Assembly: GCF_015291705.1 (NCBI RefSeq)
Contig: NZ_CP030050.1
Location: forward strand, 4,836,001 to 4,900,000
Length of the DNA stretch: 64,000 bases
Source of the DNA: Bradyrhizobium arachidis
Lineage (GTDB): Bacteria; Pseudomonadota; Alphaproteobacteria; Rhizobiales; Xanthobacteraceae
Direction: 5' to 3'
The notes beneath the pieces are model-generated. The model ran no database searches and was not told where the DNA came from. It worked only from the letters and a program-made list of their open reading frames with translations. Made by a program: the position numbers and the translations under genes. Below, piece by piece: positions 24,429 through 33,565 of this stretch (position 1 is its first letter; each line of letters starts with the position of its first letter).

Positions 24429-25247
24429 ATGGCCGGAGTTTTCGACACGCTGTTCGGCGGCGGCGCCGAGCGCGAGGCTGCGGAGAAGAACCGCGCACTC
24501 GCGGCCCAATACGGCACTGATGCGCAGGGCTACTTGACGACCGGCTACAACACGGGCGTCGAAAACTACAACAAGGCGATCTCCGCCTATGATCCGCTCT
24601 CTTCGCTGGCCAACAACTACAACAAGGCGGGCGACCTCCATCTCGATGCGATGGGCGTCAATGGCCCCGAGGCGGCAGCTCGTGTTCAAGGCGCGTTCAC
24701 ATCGAACACTGGCTACGATCTGATCAACAAGGCCGCGATGGAGGCAATTGATCGGCGGCGCGCCATCGGTGGCATGTACGCGAGCGGCAATGCCGATCAA
24801 GACACCATCGACTACGTCACCAAGAACATCTACGGCACGCAATATCAGCCCTGGCTGCAGGGCTTGCAGAGCGCGGGCCAGACCGGGCTCGCGACGTCAG
24901 GAACGGTCGCGGCCGGGCAGGCGGGCGGCTACGGCTCGCTGGCATCGCTCGCAGAGCGTCTTGCAGGCAATCAGGTCGGCGTGTCCGGCAACGTCCTGGG
25001 CCAGGACGTCAACGCAAACAATTTGCAGGCCGCGGGCGAAGCACAGGGTGCGAAGAACCTGCTCGGCGCGGGCCTGTCGCTCGCGTCCCTGGCGTTCGGT
25101 GGTGCCGGGGGCGGCATGGGTCTGAGCAGTTTGGGCTCGGGACTGTCGTCGGCTGGATCAAATTTGTTCGGCAGCGTGATGGGCAACCAGTGGCAACAGA
25201 ACAACGCCGGTCGGTGGGGGAGTTCTTACTACGGCCCGGTCGCTTAG
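24429..25247 (+). CDS. Putative internal virion / DNA ejection protein (272 aa)
   Basis: The protein has a helical N-terminal half with Gln/Asn/Tyr-rich pieces (LTTGYNTGVENYNKAISAYD) and a C-terminal Gly/Ala/Leu-rich hydrophobic region (LLGAGLSLASLAFGGAGGGM). This composition is common in podovirus ejection proteins that enter the cell envelope ahead of the DNA (P22 gp7, gp16, gp20). The role is inferred from composition and place. Confidence 0.55.
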   Translation: MAGVFDTLFGGGAEREAAEKNRALAAQYGTDAQGYLTTGYNTGVENYNKAISAYDPLSSLANNYNKAGDLHLDAMGVNGPEAAARVQGAFTSNTGYDLINKAAMEAIDRRRAIGGMYASGNADQDTIDYVTKNIYGTQYQPWLQGLQSAGQTGLATSGTVAAGQAGGYGSLASLAERLAGNQVGVSGNVLGQDVNANNLQAAGEAQGAKNLLGAGLSLASLAFGGAGGGMGLSSLGSGLSSAGSNLFGSVMGNQWQQNNAGRWGSSYYGPVA

Positions 25248-25256
25248 GAGCGTGTG

Positions 25257-26423
25257 ATGGCGATCCAACCCATCCTGACCACACCGCAGCGATCCTTCGT
25301 TGGAGACGTCGACTGGTCGTTGCTGGCGAACCTCGGCAACGTCTACCGTCAGGCGCAGGATAAGGCGCGCGAGCAGCAGACGCTGGCCAGCCTCGGCAGC
25401 GACCCAGCGCAGAATGCAGCGCTGCTCGTCCAGTCGGGCAACAGCGATCTGGTGCGGCTCGGGATCGCGCAGCAGGCGCTGCTGCGCGGCGAGACGCGGC
25501 AGGCGGCGCGCGACCTCGTCGCCGACCAGCAGTGGCGCGATACGTTCAGCCTGAACAAGAATGCAGACACGCGCGCCACCAATGCCGACGCGCGCGCGGC
25601 CGAGGCTGGCAAGCGCGCCAACATGACGCCCGACGAGAAACTGGCCGAAGCCGTGGCGGCGGCCGACAAACTCGGCCTCTCCGGGGAGAAGCGGACGCAG
25701 TTCCTGGCGAGTTTCACCGGCGGCACCTACGCGCCGACGACGTACACCACCACGCTAATTCAGGGTGTGAACCCGACGACCGGCGAGCAGGGCCAATTTT
25801 TGGTGAGCCCGACCGGCGAGACGAAGCCCGTCGAGCTGCCGCCCGGCTATGTGCCGGTGAAGGAGCCCACGGGTGGCGACCGCGAACTGATCGCGGCAGC
25901 CGACGAGAAGATCAACGCGGGCAAGATGGTCGATGCCTCGCTGAACCGCGCGCTCACCTTGTCGAAGGATGCCTACTATGGGCCGACCGCGCTGAAGCGC
26001 TCCGAATATACGAGCCTCCTTGGTCCGAGCTCCGACCAGGGCAAGTATGGCATCGCCACGCAGCTCCTGAACAACGAGGTCACGCAAACGGCCCTCGGTC
26101 AGCTGCGCACGATCTTCGGCGGCAACCCGACAGAAGGCGAGCGCAAGGTGCTGCTCGATCTGCAAGGCTCGGTGAACCAGCCGCCCGCGGTGCGCGATGA
26201 AATTTTCCGGCGCGCCAAGCAGCTGGCGCAGCAGCGTGTCGAGTTCGAGATGGAGCGAACCAAGGGGCTGCGCAGCGGGCAATATTTCAAGCCTGGTTTC
26301 GAGCAGCGGTTCAGCGCATCCAGGCCCGGCCAGCAGGAGCAGCCGTTCGAGGAGACCCGAACGCTGAACGGTGTGACCTATGGCCGCCGCGGCAAAGACT
26401 GGTTTGTGACCAATGCCCAATGA
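25257..26423 (+). CDS. Putative internal virion / DNA transfer protein (388 aa)
   Basis: Largely helical and Gln/Ala-rich: VDWSLLANLGNVYRQAQDKA at the front, a long central helix (TDTRATNADARAAEAGKR-like), and TQTALGQLRTIFGGNPTEGE in the back half. It lies second in a set of three genes resembling the ejection-protein cassette of P22-like phages. It overlaps the next gene by 11 bases. Confidence 0.5.
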   Translation: MAIQPILTTPQRSFVGDVDWSLLANLGNVYRQAQDKAREQQTLASLGSDPAQNAALLVQSGNSDLVRLGIAQQALLRGETRQAARDLVADQQWRDTFSLNKNADTRATNADARAAEAGKRANMTPDEKLAEAVAAADKLGLSGEKRTQFLASFTGGTYAPTTYTTTLIQGVNPTTGEQGQFLVSPTGETKPVELPPGYVPVKEPTGGDRELIAAADEKINAGKMVDASLNRALTLSKDAYYGPTALKRSEYTSLLGPSSDQGKYGIATQLLNNEVTQTALGQLRTIFGGNPTEGERKVLLDLQGSVNQPPAVRDEIFRRAKQLAQQRVEFEMERTKGLRSGQYFKPGFEQRFSASRPGQQEQPFEETRTLNGVTYGRRGKDWFVTNAQ

Positions 26424-28425
26424 TTGCGTCACTGATCCCGCACTGCTGGCCCAGCTCAACGCACCCGTCACCGATCCCGCGGTCCTGGCCCAGCTCAATT
26501 CGCGCGTCACCGATCAGGAAACGCTCGATCAGCTCAACAAGGAGAAGCGGCCCCGCACCAGCGCCGTGGAGGCGGGCGCTCGCGGCGCGGCCGAGGGTGT
26601 CACGCTCAATTTCTATGACGAGCTGCGCGGCCTGATGGAGGCGGGCGGCGTCGGCGAGAAGGAAGCCGGTTCGCTCTATCCGCTGCTCAAGGGGGTCGTG
26701 AAATACTTCTCGGGCGATGAGGAGGCACGCAAGCGCTACGACGAGGCGGTCAGGCGCGAGCGCGAGCTGTCCCGGCAGGCGTTCGAGGACCAGCCGGCGG
26801 CATCCATCGCTGGTAATGTCGTGGGCGGTGCGGTCCTGCCGGGCGGGTCTCTGCTCCGTGGCGCGACCACCGGCCAGCGCATTCTGCGCGGGGCGGCTGC
26901 TGGGGCGGGCTACGGCGGCCTCTCAGGAGTCGGCGCGGGCAAGGACACCGAGAGCCGCCTGCGCGGCGGGGCCTTTGGCGCGGGCCTTGGCGGCGTCCTG
27001 GGCGGCACTCTAGGCGGCGCCTTTGGTGCGCGCCCGGCACCGGCCACGACCGGGCGCGAGGTCGCGGAAGCTGCCGACCGGCTCGGGGTTGCGGTCCCCC
27101 GCGGTTTGCTGTCTGACAGTGTGGCGACCCAGGCGACGACGCAGGCGGCGCGGCAGCTGCCGATCATCGGCGGCCGGGCCGAGCGCGCCGTTGCCGGTGC
27201 CAATCAGGGGCTGGAGGACGTCGTCGGGGAGGCCGCGGGCCGGTTCGGTGTGCCTGGAGGCTCGCGGGCGGATGTCGGCGCGCAGACGCGCACCGCAGTA
27301 GAGGCGGGCATTGAGCGCATTTACGACCGGGCCAACGACGCCTTTGCCCAGCTCCGCACTCGGCACATCGACGCCGACGCGCCGGTCCAGCTCTCGAACG
27401 ATCTGCTGGGCACGTTCGAGAACATCGTGCGCGAGCGCGTGGCGGCCGGTGACACCGGCATCCCGATCCAGAAAATAGAGAGCGCCCTGGAGCTGCTGAC
27501 GCGGCCTGGTGGGGCGTCCTTCAACGGCCTGCAGCGCGCTCGCACCGAGATGGGCAAGGCGATCAGCTGGGATGAGCGCAACGGCGGCTTCATGGCGGCC
27601 GATCTCAAGCGAGCCTATGGCGCGCTGTCGGACGCGATGGAGGAGGCGGTCAGGACCAGCGCGCGCGGCAATGCCGACGACGCGGTGAGGGCGCTGGACC
27701 GTGCCAACGCGACCTGGGCGAACGTGACCGGCGAGGGCCGCACGCTGCAGCGGTTTCTCAGCCAGGGCTCCGACGAGCGGATCGTTGACCGGATCATGTC
27801 GTTTGCTTCCAACAAGGCGGGCTCCGGTGACATCGCCCGGCTGAACCTGCTGCGGCGCTCGATGCAGCCGCAGGAATGGAATAGCGTCGCAGCCAATGTC
27901 GTGCAGCGGATGGGGCTAAACAACGCTGGCGATTTCTCGCCAGCGTTCTTCATCAACAAATATCAGAACATGACACAAGCCTCGCGGGACATGCTGTTCG
28001 GCGCGACGGGAACACAGACCCGCCGGTACATCGATGACATCGCGGCGGTGTCGCAGCGCATGCGGGACACCTCACGCTTCGCCAACAGCTCGAACACCGC
28101 TCGGGCAGGCCTGCTCGGCGCGGGCGGTGTCACCGCTTTGGCTGCGGCCTACAACGATCCCATCGACACGGCGCAGAAAGGACTGCTGATTGGAGGTGTA
28201 GCGGTCCCCATTGCTGCGCTGCTGACCAACAGGGGCAGCGCGGCCTCGATGGCGCGGTGGTCGATGGCTTACGAGAACCTGATCCGGCGGCCTTCGGCGG
28301 CTGCCGTGTCGGCGTTCAACATTGCCTCACGCAACCTGGGTCATACCGTCAGCAAGGCAACGGGCACACAGGTGGACCCTGACGCCTTTGCGCAGGCGGT
28401 CAGGGACCAACACGCCAACCGATAA
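26413..28425 (+). CDS. Large putative ejection protein with N-terminal repeats (670 aa)
   Basis: The N-terminus holds three near-identical 11-residue units: VTDPALLAQLN, VTDPAVLAQLN and VTDQETLDQLN. A long Gly/Ala region follows (GGAFGAGLGGVLGGTLGGAFG) with membrane character, then helical repeats and a second hydrophobic stretch near the C-terminus (GLLGAGGVTALAAAY, GLLIGGVAVPIAALL). Such proteins may form the trans-envelope channel for DNA. The tandem repeat at the very start is unusual and may bind a partner. Confident as a virion-region protein, less so for exact role. Confidence 0.6.
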   Translation: MPNDCVTDPALLAQLNAPVTDPAVLAQLNSRVTDQETLDQLNKEKRPRTSAVEAGARGAAEGVTLNFYDELRGLMEAGGVGEKEAGSLYPLLKGVVKYFSGDEEARKRYDEAVRRERELSRQAFEDQPAASIAGNVVGGAVLPGGSLLRGATTGQRILRGAAAGAGYGGLSGVGAGKDTESRLRGGAFGAGLGGVLGGTLGGAFGARPAPATTGREVAEAADRLGVAVPRGLLSDSVATQATTQAARQLPIIGGRAERAVAGANQGLEDVVGEAAGRFGVPGGSRADVGAQTRTAVEAGIERIYDRANDAFAQLRTRHIDADAPVQLSNDLLGTFENIVRERVAAGDTGIPIQKIESALELLTRPGGASFNGLQRARTEMGKAISWDERNGGFMAADLKRAYGALSDAMEEAVRTSARGNADDAVRALDRANATWANVTGEGRTLQRFLSQGSDERIVDRIMSFASNKAGSGDIARLNLLRRSMQPQEWNSVAANVVQRMGLNNAGDFSPAFFINKYQNMTQASRDMLFGATGTQTRRYIDDIAAVSQRMRDTSRFANSSNTARAGLLGAGGVTALAAAYNDPIDTAQKGLLIGGVAVPIAALLTNRGSAASMARWSMAYENLIRRPSAAAVSAFNIASRNLGHTVSKATGTQVDPDAFAQAVRDQHANR

Positions 28426-28450
28426 ATCCACGCGCAAATCAGAGATCGCC

Positions 28451-28480
28451 AACCCGCTTCGGCGGGTTTGTCGTTTTGGG
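28451..28480 (+). terminator. TTCG-loop terminator
   Basis: AACCCGC/GCGGGTT with a TTCG loop, then TGTCGTTTT. It closes the ejection-protein operon 26 bases after its stop and just before the collar gene. Confidence 0.8.
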
Positions 28481-28487
28481 GCACCCA

Positions 28488-29462
28488 ATGGCAGGCACCA
28501 TCCCGCTTTCGTTGACGCAGCAGTTCGACGAGTTCGGCAAACCGCTGTCGGGTGCGCTGCTCTACATCATACAGGCGGGCACCGTCTCGACGCCGCAGCA
28601 GCCTTATCAGGACGCGGCGCTCACCATCACGATGCCGAACCCGATCCAGCTCGACGCCGCTGGGCGCATCCCGCAATTCTTCCTCGCCGACGGCTACATC
28701 AAGGTGCGGCTCGACGACAAATTCGGCGTCACCCAGCTCGCGCGCGACGGCGTCCTGGTGATCGGCCCCAGCGCGGGCGGCGGCGGAGGCGGCGGCGTCG
28801 ATCCGACTACGCTGATCCAGACCGGCGCCATCGTGCCATTCTACGGCGTTGGCGTGCTCGCGGGCTTCGTCCGGCTCAACGGGCGCACGATTGGCTCGGC
28901 CACGTCAGGTGCCTCGGAGCGCGCAAATGCGGATTGTCAGGCGCTGTTCAACTTCCTCTGGAATGCTGACGGCAACTTGCCGGTTACTCCATCGCGCGGC
29001 GCCTCGTCGGCGGCCGATTGGGCGGCGAACAAGACGATTGGCACGCCAGATTTTCGTGGCTGTGCGATCAGCGGCCTTGACGACATGGGCAACAGCGCGG
29101 CCGGGCGGCTGTCGGCAACCTATTTCGGGGCAAATCCGCTCGTGCTCGGATCGCGCGGAGGCTCGGAATATCACACGCTGACTGTGGCTGAAATTCCGCA
29201 GCATGCGCATGGTTTCAGCGGGACAACCGGAACGGATTTTCCCGATCACGCGCATGGTTATAACTCGCCCGCAGTAGGTGCAGGCACGGGCTCGACACCA
29301 AATTATTTCAATTCGTCAGTCGTGGGCGCGGTAACGGGCGGCGCGAACGCGCGGCACCAGCACTCTTTCAGCGGCAACACTGACGGCAGCGCAGCCCTTG
29401 GAAACGGGCCACATTCGATTGTGTCACCGCGCAAGCTCTGCACGCTCTACATCAAATTGTGA
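28488..29462 (+). CDS. Tail collar / receptor-binding type fibre protein
   Basis: The 324-residue protein starts with a virion-attachment-like part (IPLSLTQQFDEFGKPLSGAL), a Gly linker (about residues 100-106), then a phage tail-collar domain: GAIVPFYGVGVLAGFVRLNG, LGTPDFRGCAISGLDDMG-like region, and His motifs HAHG, HAHGY and RHQHSF. In T4 gp12-like collars such HxH pairs bind metal and hold the trimer. The C-terminus SIVSPRKLCTLYIKL is typical. It probably contacts the host surface. Confidence 0.8.
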   Translation: MAGTIPLSLTQQFDEFGKPLSGALLYIIQAGTVSTPQQPYQDAALTITMPNPIQLDAAGRIPQFFLADGYIKVRLDDKFGVTQLARDGVLVIGPSAGGGGGGGVDPTTLIQTGAIVPFYGVGVLAGFVRLNGRTIGSATSGASERANADCQALFNFLWNADGNLPVTPSRGASSAADWAANKTIGTPDFRGCAISGLDDMGNSAAGRLSATYFGANPLVLGSRGGSEYHTLTVAEIPQHAHGFSGTTGTDFPDHAHGYNSPAVGAGTGSTPNYFNSSVVGAVTGGANARHQHSFSGNTDGSAALGNGPHSIVSPRKLCTLYIKL

Positions 29463-29468
29463 GGCCGC

Positions 29469-29810
29469 ATGTATACCGGCTATCTCGCGCCCGCATCGAA
29501 CCGCGCCAATTGGAGCGAAGCGATTACGCTTGTCGATAATGACAGCGGCGACAGCATCGATATCGGCGGATGCCGCATCACCCTGACGGTTTGGAACGAA
29601 AACCGTTCGCCTGTGCTGCGGGCGTCAACCGACGACGGAACAATCACGCTGCCCGATGTCGGTACCTTCCAATGGGATTTCGACACCACGCAGATGTCAG
29701 GACTCTGCCCCGGCGCCTATGCCGTGGGCGTGCGTATCTCGCAGAATGACCGCGTCGTGCAATTGCTGATCGGCAACGTCAACGTCATGGAAGGCATCGA
29801 CGCGCAATGA
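29469..29810 (+). CDS. Small beta-sandwich tail protein (113 aa)
   Basis: MYTGYLAPASNRANWSEAIT, then WNENRSPVLRASTDDGTITL PDVGTFQW and GAYAVGVRISQNDRVVQLLI GN make an Ig-like or BppU-N-like beta fold, common in phage tail accessory proteins. GAGG precedes the start and the stop overlaps the next fibre gene. Confidence 0.6.
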   Translation: MYTGYLAPASNRANWSEAITLVDNDSGDSIDIGGCRITLTVWNENRSPVLRASTDDGTITLPDVGTFQWDFDTTQMSGLCPGAYAVGVRISQNDRVVQLLIGNVNVMEGIDAQ

Positions 29811-30697
29811 GTGAGGCGATCAAGCTCAAGGTGCTCCCGCAATTTCCGGCGAAGCTGACCGGGCGCGCTGGCGTCGATGTCACCAAGCAGAACGGCGAAT
29901 TCCTCCTCGATCTCGACTACAGCGATTTTCCGGTCATCGGCAGCATGCCTGCGGGCGCGACCTATGTGCTGATCTATGATCCTTCGACCAAGAGCTATTT
30001 GCAAATACCGATCACGTTGCTGGGCGGCGGCGGTGGCATTCCCGAAGCGCCGGTCGATAGCGTAGTGTACGGACGCAGAAATGCGACGTGGACGCCGCTC
30101 GGTGCGTACATCACCGACGCGCCGAACGACGGCCAGCTGTACGGCCGGAAAAATCTCGCGTGGTCTCTCGTCCCTGATGCCGACACCGCAATCGCCGCCA
30201 AGGCCGTGCGATATGACGCTGCGCAGGCGCTATCGACCGCGCAGCAGAAGCAGGCGCGGCAGAACATTGGCGTTGACAATGGTTTCTTCTACGCAGATCG
30301 CAACGGCGTCGATCAGACCGGCCTGACCGCCAACAGCTACAACAAGATCACCTTCAACAACGAGACCAAGGATGCCAACGGTTGGTACGACCCGGCGACC
30401 GCGCGCTTCACGCCGCAGCTCGCTGGCTACTATGCTTTCCAGATGAGCGTCAACGGCAATAACGGCTCGGGCGGCACGTCGGTTCAAGCTGCGATCTACA
30501 AGAACGGCTCTCTGGCGCGGGCTGGCAACTATTCCGCGACGGGCTCCAACAACAATTCGAACCTCGCCTGCTCGATCCCCATGAACGGGACGACCGACTA
30601 CATCGAGGGCTGGGCATTCCTGCCGACCGGCGTGACGAGCATTCTCGGTCCCGTCACGCAGACGTTCCTCACGGGCTATCGCGTAGGGGATTTGTGA
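29807..30697 (+). CDS. Tail fibre protein with C1q-like tip
   Basis: The first 80 residues (EAIKLKVLPQFPAKLTGRAG VDV, FLLDLDYSDFPVIGSMPAGA) are shared with the next gene and probably attach to the virion. The C-terminal 130 residues (NKITFNNETKDANGWYDPAT, PQLAGYYAFQMSVNGNNGSG, AIYKNGSLARAG) form a C1q/TNF-like jelly roll that would trimerise at the fibre tip and bind a receptor. Confidence 0.75.
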   Translation: MSEAIKLKVLPQFPAKLTGRAGVDVTKQNGEFLLDLDYSDFPVIGSMPAGATYVLIYDPSTKSYLQIPITLLGGGGGIPEAPVDSVVYGRRNATWTPLGAYITDAPNDGQLYGRKNLAWSLVPDADTAIAAKAVRYDAAQALSTAQQKQARQNIGVDNGFFYADRNGVDQTGLTANSYNKITFNNETKDANGWYDPATARFTPQLAGYYAFQMSVNGNNGSGGTSVQAAIYKNGSLARAGNYSATGSNNNSNLACSIPMNGTTDYIEGWAFLPTGVTSILGPVTQTFLTGYRVGDL

Positions 30698-32106
30698 TGT
30701 CTGTCCCGTTTCTGTCGGTCAAGCCGCGCGCGATCAAGCTCAAGGTACTACCGCGCTTTCCTGCCAACGTGATCGGCCGCAACGGCATCGACGTGACCAA
30801 GGATGGCGGCAACTTCATCTTTGATCTCGACTATACCGACTTCCCGGTGATCGGCGCGCTGCCGCCCGCCGCCACCTATGCGCTGATCTACGACCCCGCG
30901 ACCGGCAAATATGCGCAGGCCCCGATCTCGCTGCTCGGTGCCAACATTCCCGAACCGCCCGCTGACAGCGCGGTCTATGGCCGGGCCAACACGGCGGGCA
31001 CGGGTGCATGGGCGCGCGCGGTTGCGGCGGCTGGCGACGCGATGACGGGTGATCTCACGATCAACAAGATCAATCCGTCGTTCAACCTCGATACGCCGCC
31101 CGGTGGCGTGCGCAATATCAATGGAAAGAACGCCGGTCTTACCCGCTGGGCCTTGCAGCTTGGCGGCGGCGATCCCGAGAGCGGCGGCAATACAGGCTCG
31201 AATTTCTATCTGCTGCCCTACACCGACACGGGCGCCTGGGCCGGGACGATGGCGCTCAAGGGCACCCGTGCCACCGGGCTCTTGGAGGTCGCAGGCAACC
31301 CGACCGCCGCGCTCGGCATCGCAACGAAGCAATATGTCGATGCCAATGCGGGCGGCGGCGGCGTTGCGCGGTCCTATCTCGCCGGTCTGACGCTCTCGAC
31401 GGCGGGCGCATCGATCACGTTCTCTGTGGCGGCGGGCGTTGCGACCGACAGCACCAACGCCAACATGATGGCGCTCGCGGCAGCGATCAGCAAGACGACC
31501 GCAGCGTGGGCGGTGGGAAGCGGCGCAGGCTCGTTCGATGGCACCGGAGCCGCGCCAAGCGCGACGGCAGATTGGTACCACGTCCATCTGATCAAGCGCA
31601 CCGACACCAACGTGGTGGAAGTGCTGACCTCGCGCTCGGCGACCGCGCCGACACTGCCGTCCGGCTACACGCTGTTCCGCCGTATCGGCGCACTGAAGAC
31701 CAATGGCAGCTTCCAGTGGATCAAGTTTTCCCAGCTCGGCGATGAGTTTTTGTGGGACGTGCGCGTTACTGATTTCACCAACGTCGTGTGCTCGACAACC
31801 CCGGCGCTGTTTGCATTTTCTGTCCCCACGGGTGTGCAGGTATCCGTTCTCGGCTATGTGCGGATGGACTACACTGGCGGCGCAACATCCATCCTGCTCA
31901 CGTCGCCGGATGAAAGCAGCCAAGCGGCGTCAGCCTATATTCAGAATGGCACCGTCAGCGCGTCGCTTTCCCAGGCGGTGAATTTCGTCCAGTGCCGAAC
32001 CAATACGTCGGCGCAATTGCGGGTGGTCTCGGCGGGCGGAACGATCAATGCGAATTGGGGCTTCGGCACCTATGGCTGGATCGACCGGCGCGGGAGACAT
32101 GCCTGA
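30697..32106 (+). CDS. Second tail fibre protein, paralogous N-terminus
   Basis: Residues 10-90 repeat the N-terminal module of the previous gene (IKLKVLPRFPANVIGRNGID, FDLDYTDFPVIGALPPAATY ALIYDPATGKY). A shaft follows with the phage-fibre motif AGDAMTGDLTINKI and GIATKQYVDANAG, and then a different beta-rich tip (SYLAGLTLSTAGASITFSVA ... YHVHLIKRTDTNVVEVL). The stop overlaps the holin-like gene. Two fibres on one anchor type suggest alternative or branched host recognition. Confidence 0.7.
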   Translation: MSVPFLSVKPRAIKLKVLPRFPANVIGRNGIDVTKDGGNFIFDLDYTDFPVIGALPPAATYALIYDPATGKYAQAPISLLGANIPEPPADSAVYGRANTAGTGAWARAVAAAGDAMTGDLTINKINPSFNLDTPPGGVRNINGKNAGLTRWALQLGGGDPESGGNTGSNFYLLPYTDTGAWAGTMALKGTRATGLLEVAGNPTAALGIATKQYVDANAGGGGVARSYLAGLTLSTAGASITFSVAAGVATDSTNANMMALAAAISKTTAAWAVGSGAGSFDGTGAAPSATADWYHVHLIKRTDTNVVEVLTSRSATAPTLPSGYTLFRRIGALKTNGSFQWIKFSQLGDEFLWDVRVTDFTNVVCSTTPALFAFSVPTGVQVSVLGYVRMDYTGGATSILLTSPDESSQAASAYIQNGTVSASLSQAVNFVQCRTNTSAQLRVVSAGGTINANWGFGTYGWIDRRGRHA

Positions 32107-32312
32107 TGCTGCGGACAACACGCGCCATCGTTGCCAGCCTGCAGGCGCAGCCGCTCGCGCTCGCGCTGGTGCTCCTCAATGTGCTGTTCCTGGCGGGCTT
32201 CATGCTGATGCTGCGCGAGATCAGTGCGTCGGCGCAGCGGCGCGATGAGGTCATGATGCGGCTTGCGGAGAGATGCGCCGCGAAGGACGAGGGAAGGAAA
32301 ACGTCACATTGA
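32106..32312 (+). CDS. Holin-like small membrane protein, copy 1
   Basis: The 68-residue protein has a short basic front, one strongly hydrophobic segment (LALALVLLNVLFLAGFMLML) and a charged C-terminus (REISASAQRRDEVMMRLAER CAAKDEGRKTSH). Place after the fibres and coupling to the preceding stop fit a holin or spanin-like lysis protein. A near copy lies at 33280. No endolysin follows. Confidence 0.6.
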   Translation: MLRTTRAIVASLQAQPLALALVLLNVLFLAGFMLMLREISASAQRRDEVMMRLAERCAAKDEGRKTSH

Positions 32313-32788
32313 GCGCCCCCAGCAAAGATCATTTGATCCGCCGCGCCCGTTTCCGTTCAGCTAAGACGGCGCTATGAACGAACTCGCTTATCGGCTGGCG
32401 ATTGCCTGCATTGTGATTGTTCCCATGATCATAGTAGCCCTGCTGTTCTTCTGGAGATAGGATGCCGCCAAGAACTGCGACCGCGTCCGTGCCTTCGGGC
32501 GCGGGGGTCTGGGGCGTGTACTCATAAGCGCCCCAAGCTTTTCTTGGGCGCAGCGCTCTTCGTGCGTCGCCGCCTGTTCCCCGGATGCGTTAGGTGACGT
32601 AGAATGTCACTGCCCTTGCGGCGGGACGTGCCGAAATCACCGTCCGGGTAATAAATGAGTAGCACTGGTGCTATCGGCAGGCACGCTCTCTTTGAGACCG
32701 TCCCTTTTTCGGTTTCGCTCCACCGTTCACCACGAACTTTGCGCGCTGCTTATGCAACGGCTCGTTCGGTAATGTCGGGAGAAAAGCG
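32313..32788. other. Gap between holin copy 1 and cupin-like gene
   Basis: Apart from the 28-residue membrane ORF at 32374, the stretch has a 21-codon frame (32462-32527) of unclear worth, an imperfect hairpin GCGCCC...GGGCGC (32528-32551) that may be a terminator, and GGGAGAAAAGC just before the cupin-like gene. An endolysin would be expected here and is not present. Confidence 0.5.
32374..32460 (+). CDS. 28-residue membrane peptide
   Basis: Encodes MNELAYRLAIACIVIVPMII VALLFFWR, almost entirely one membrane segment with a basic end. It lies 61 bases after the holin-like gene and could be a second lysis-related membrane peptide. No strong ribosome site. Confidence 0.4.
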   Translation: MNELAYRLAIACIVIVPMIIVALLFFWR

Positions 32789-33196
32789 ATGAGCAAGGTC
32801 GATCGAAGGTCTGCACTGGGAATCGGGTTGGCAGCGGCTTCGGCTGCCATGATTAAGCCAGCCTCCGCGCAAACCACAGCCTACAAGGATACGACGCCTT
32901 GGCCAGGTGTCGTGGTGCGTGAATATGAGGGCGAGACACCATCCCTGATCCCAGGTTTCAAGACCGTCTCAATGCGCGATGTCATTATGCAGCCGGGATC
33001 GAAGACCATGGGCCCCCCGATGATGAATGCCATGGTCTGCCATATCACCGAGGGGGAGCTTCGGCTTGATCAGGAGGGAAAGACGTTTACAGGCAAGAAG
33101 AATTTTGTCTGGACCTGCAACAAGGACACGAAAGAACAGGCGTACAACGATGGGAGTGTGGTTGCGATTATGCGGATCACGGACCTGAAGGCTTAA
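32789..33196 (+). CDS. Secreted cupin-like protein (cargo gene)
   Basis: The 135-residue protein has a Tat-like signal (DRRSALGIGLAAASAAMIKP ASA, cleaved near residue 28) behind GGGAGAAAAGCG. The mature part looks like a single cupin barrel (GFKTVSMRDVIMQPGSKTMG, HITEGELRLDQEGKTFTGKK, VVAIMRITDL), but most of the usual metal-binding His are missing, so metal-dependent catalysis is unlikely. It is flanked by two copies of the holin-like gene and is less GC-rich than the phage, so it is probably acquired. Confidence 0.65.
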   Translation: MSKVDRRSALGIGLAAASAAMIKPASAQTTAYKDTTPWPGVVVREYEGETPSLIPGFKTVSMRDVIMQPGSKTMGPPMMNAMVCHITEGELRLDQEGKTFTGKKNFVWTCNKDTKEQAYNDGSVVAIMRITDLKA

Positions 33197-33279
33197 GGCT
33201 CATTTCTTCGGTGCGGATGGCGCGCGCGACGCGCCATCCGCGCCGGAGCCGTCGAACTGTCGAGGACGCGACCGCTCTG

Positions 33280-33462
33280 ATGCTGCGGACGGCGCGGGCA
33301 ATGATTGGCAGCTCGCAGGCGCAGCCGCTGCCGCTGGCGCTGGTGCTCCTCAACGTGCTGTTCCTCGCCGGCTTCATGCTGATGCTGCGCGAGATCAGCG
33401 CCTCGGCGCAGCGGCGCGATCAGGTGATGATGAGCCTTGTCGAGAAATGCGCAAGCCGTTGA
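33280..33462 (+). CDS. Holin-like small membrane protein, copy 2
   Basis: A 60-residue near copy of the protein at 32106: same hydrophobic segment (LVLLNVLFLAGFMLMLREIS ASAQRRD) with changes mainly in the first 20 and last 12 residues. By eye the DNA of the two copies is about 85 percent identical. The duplication brackets the cupin-like gene. Confidence 0.65.
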   Translation: MLRTARAMIGSSQAQPLPLALVLLNVLFLAGFMLMLREISASAQRRDQVMMSLVEKCASR

Positions 33463-33565
33463 CTGGTGTCGCGCGGCATCCAGTGGCTGGCTTATGATCA
33501 CCAGGGACATCATCGCTGCACGATCATGTCCTGGGCGACTGAACGAGACGCCGCGCGAAACGGGT

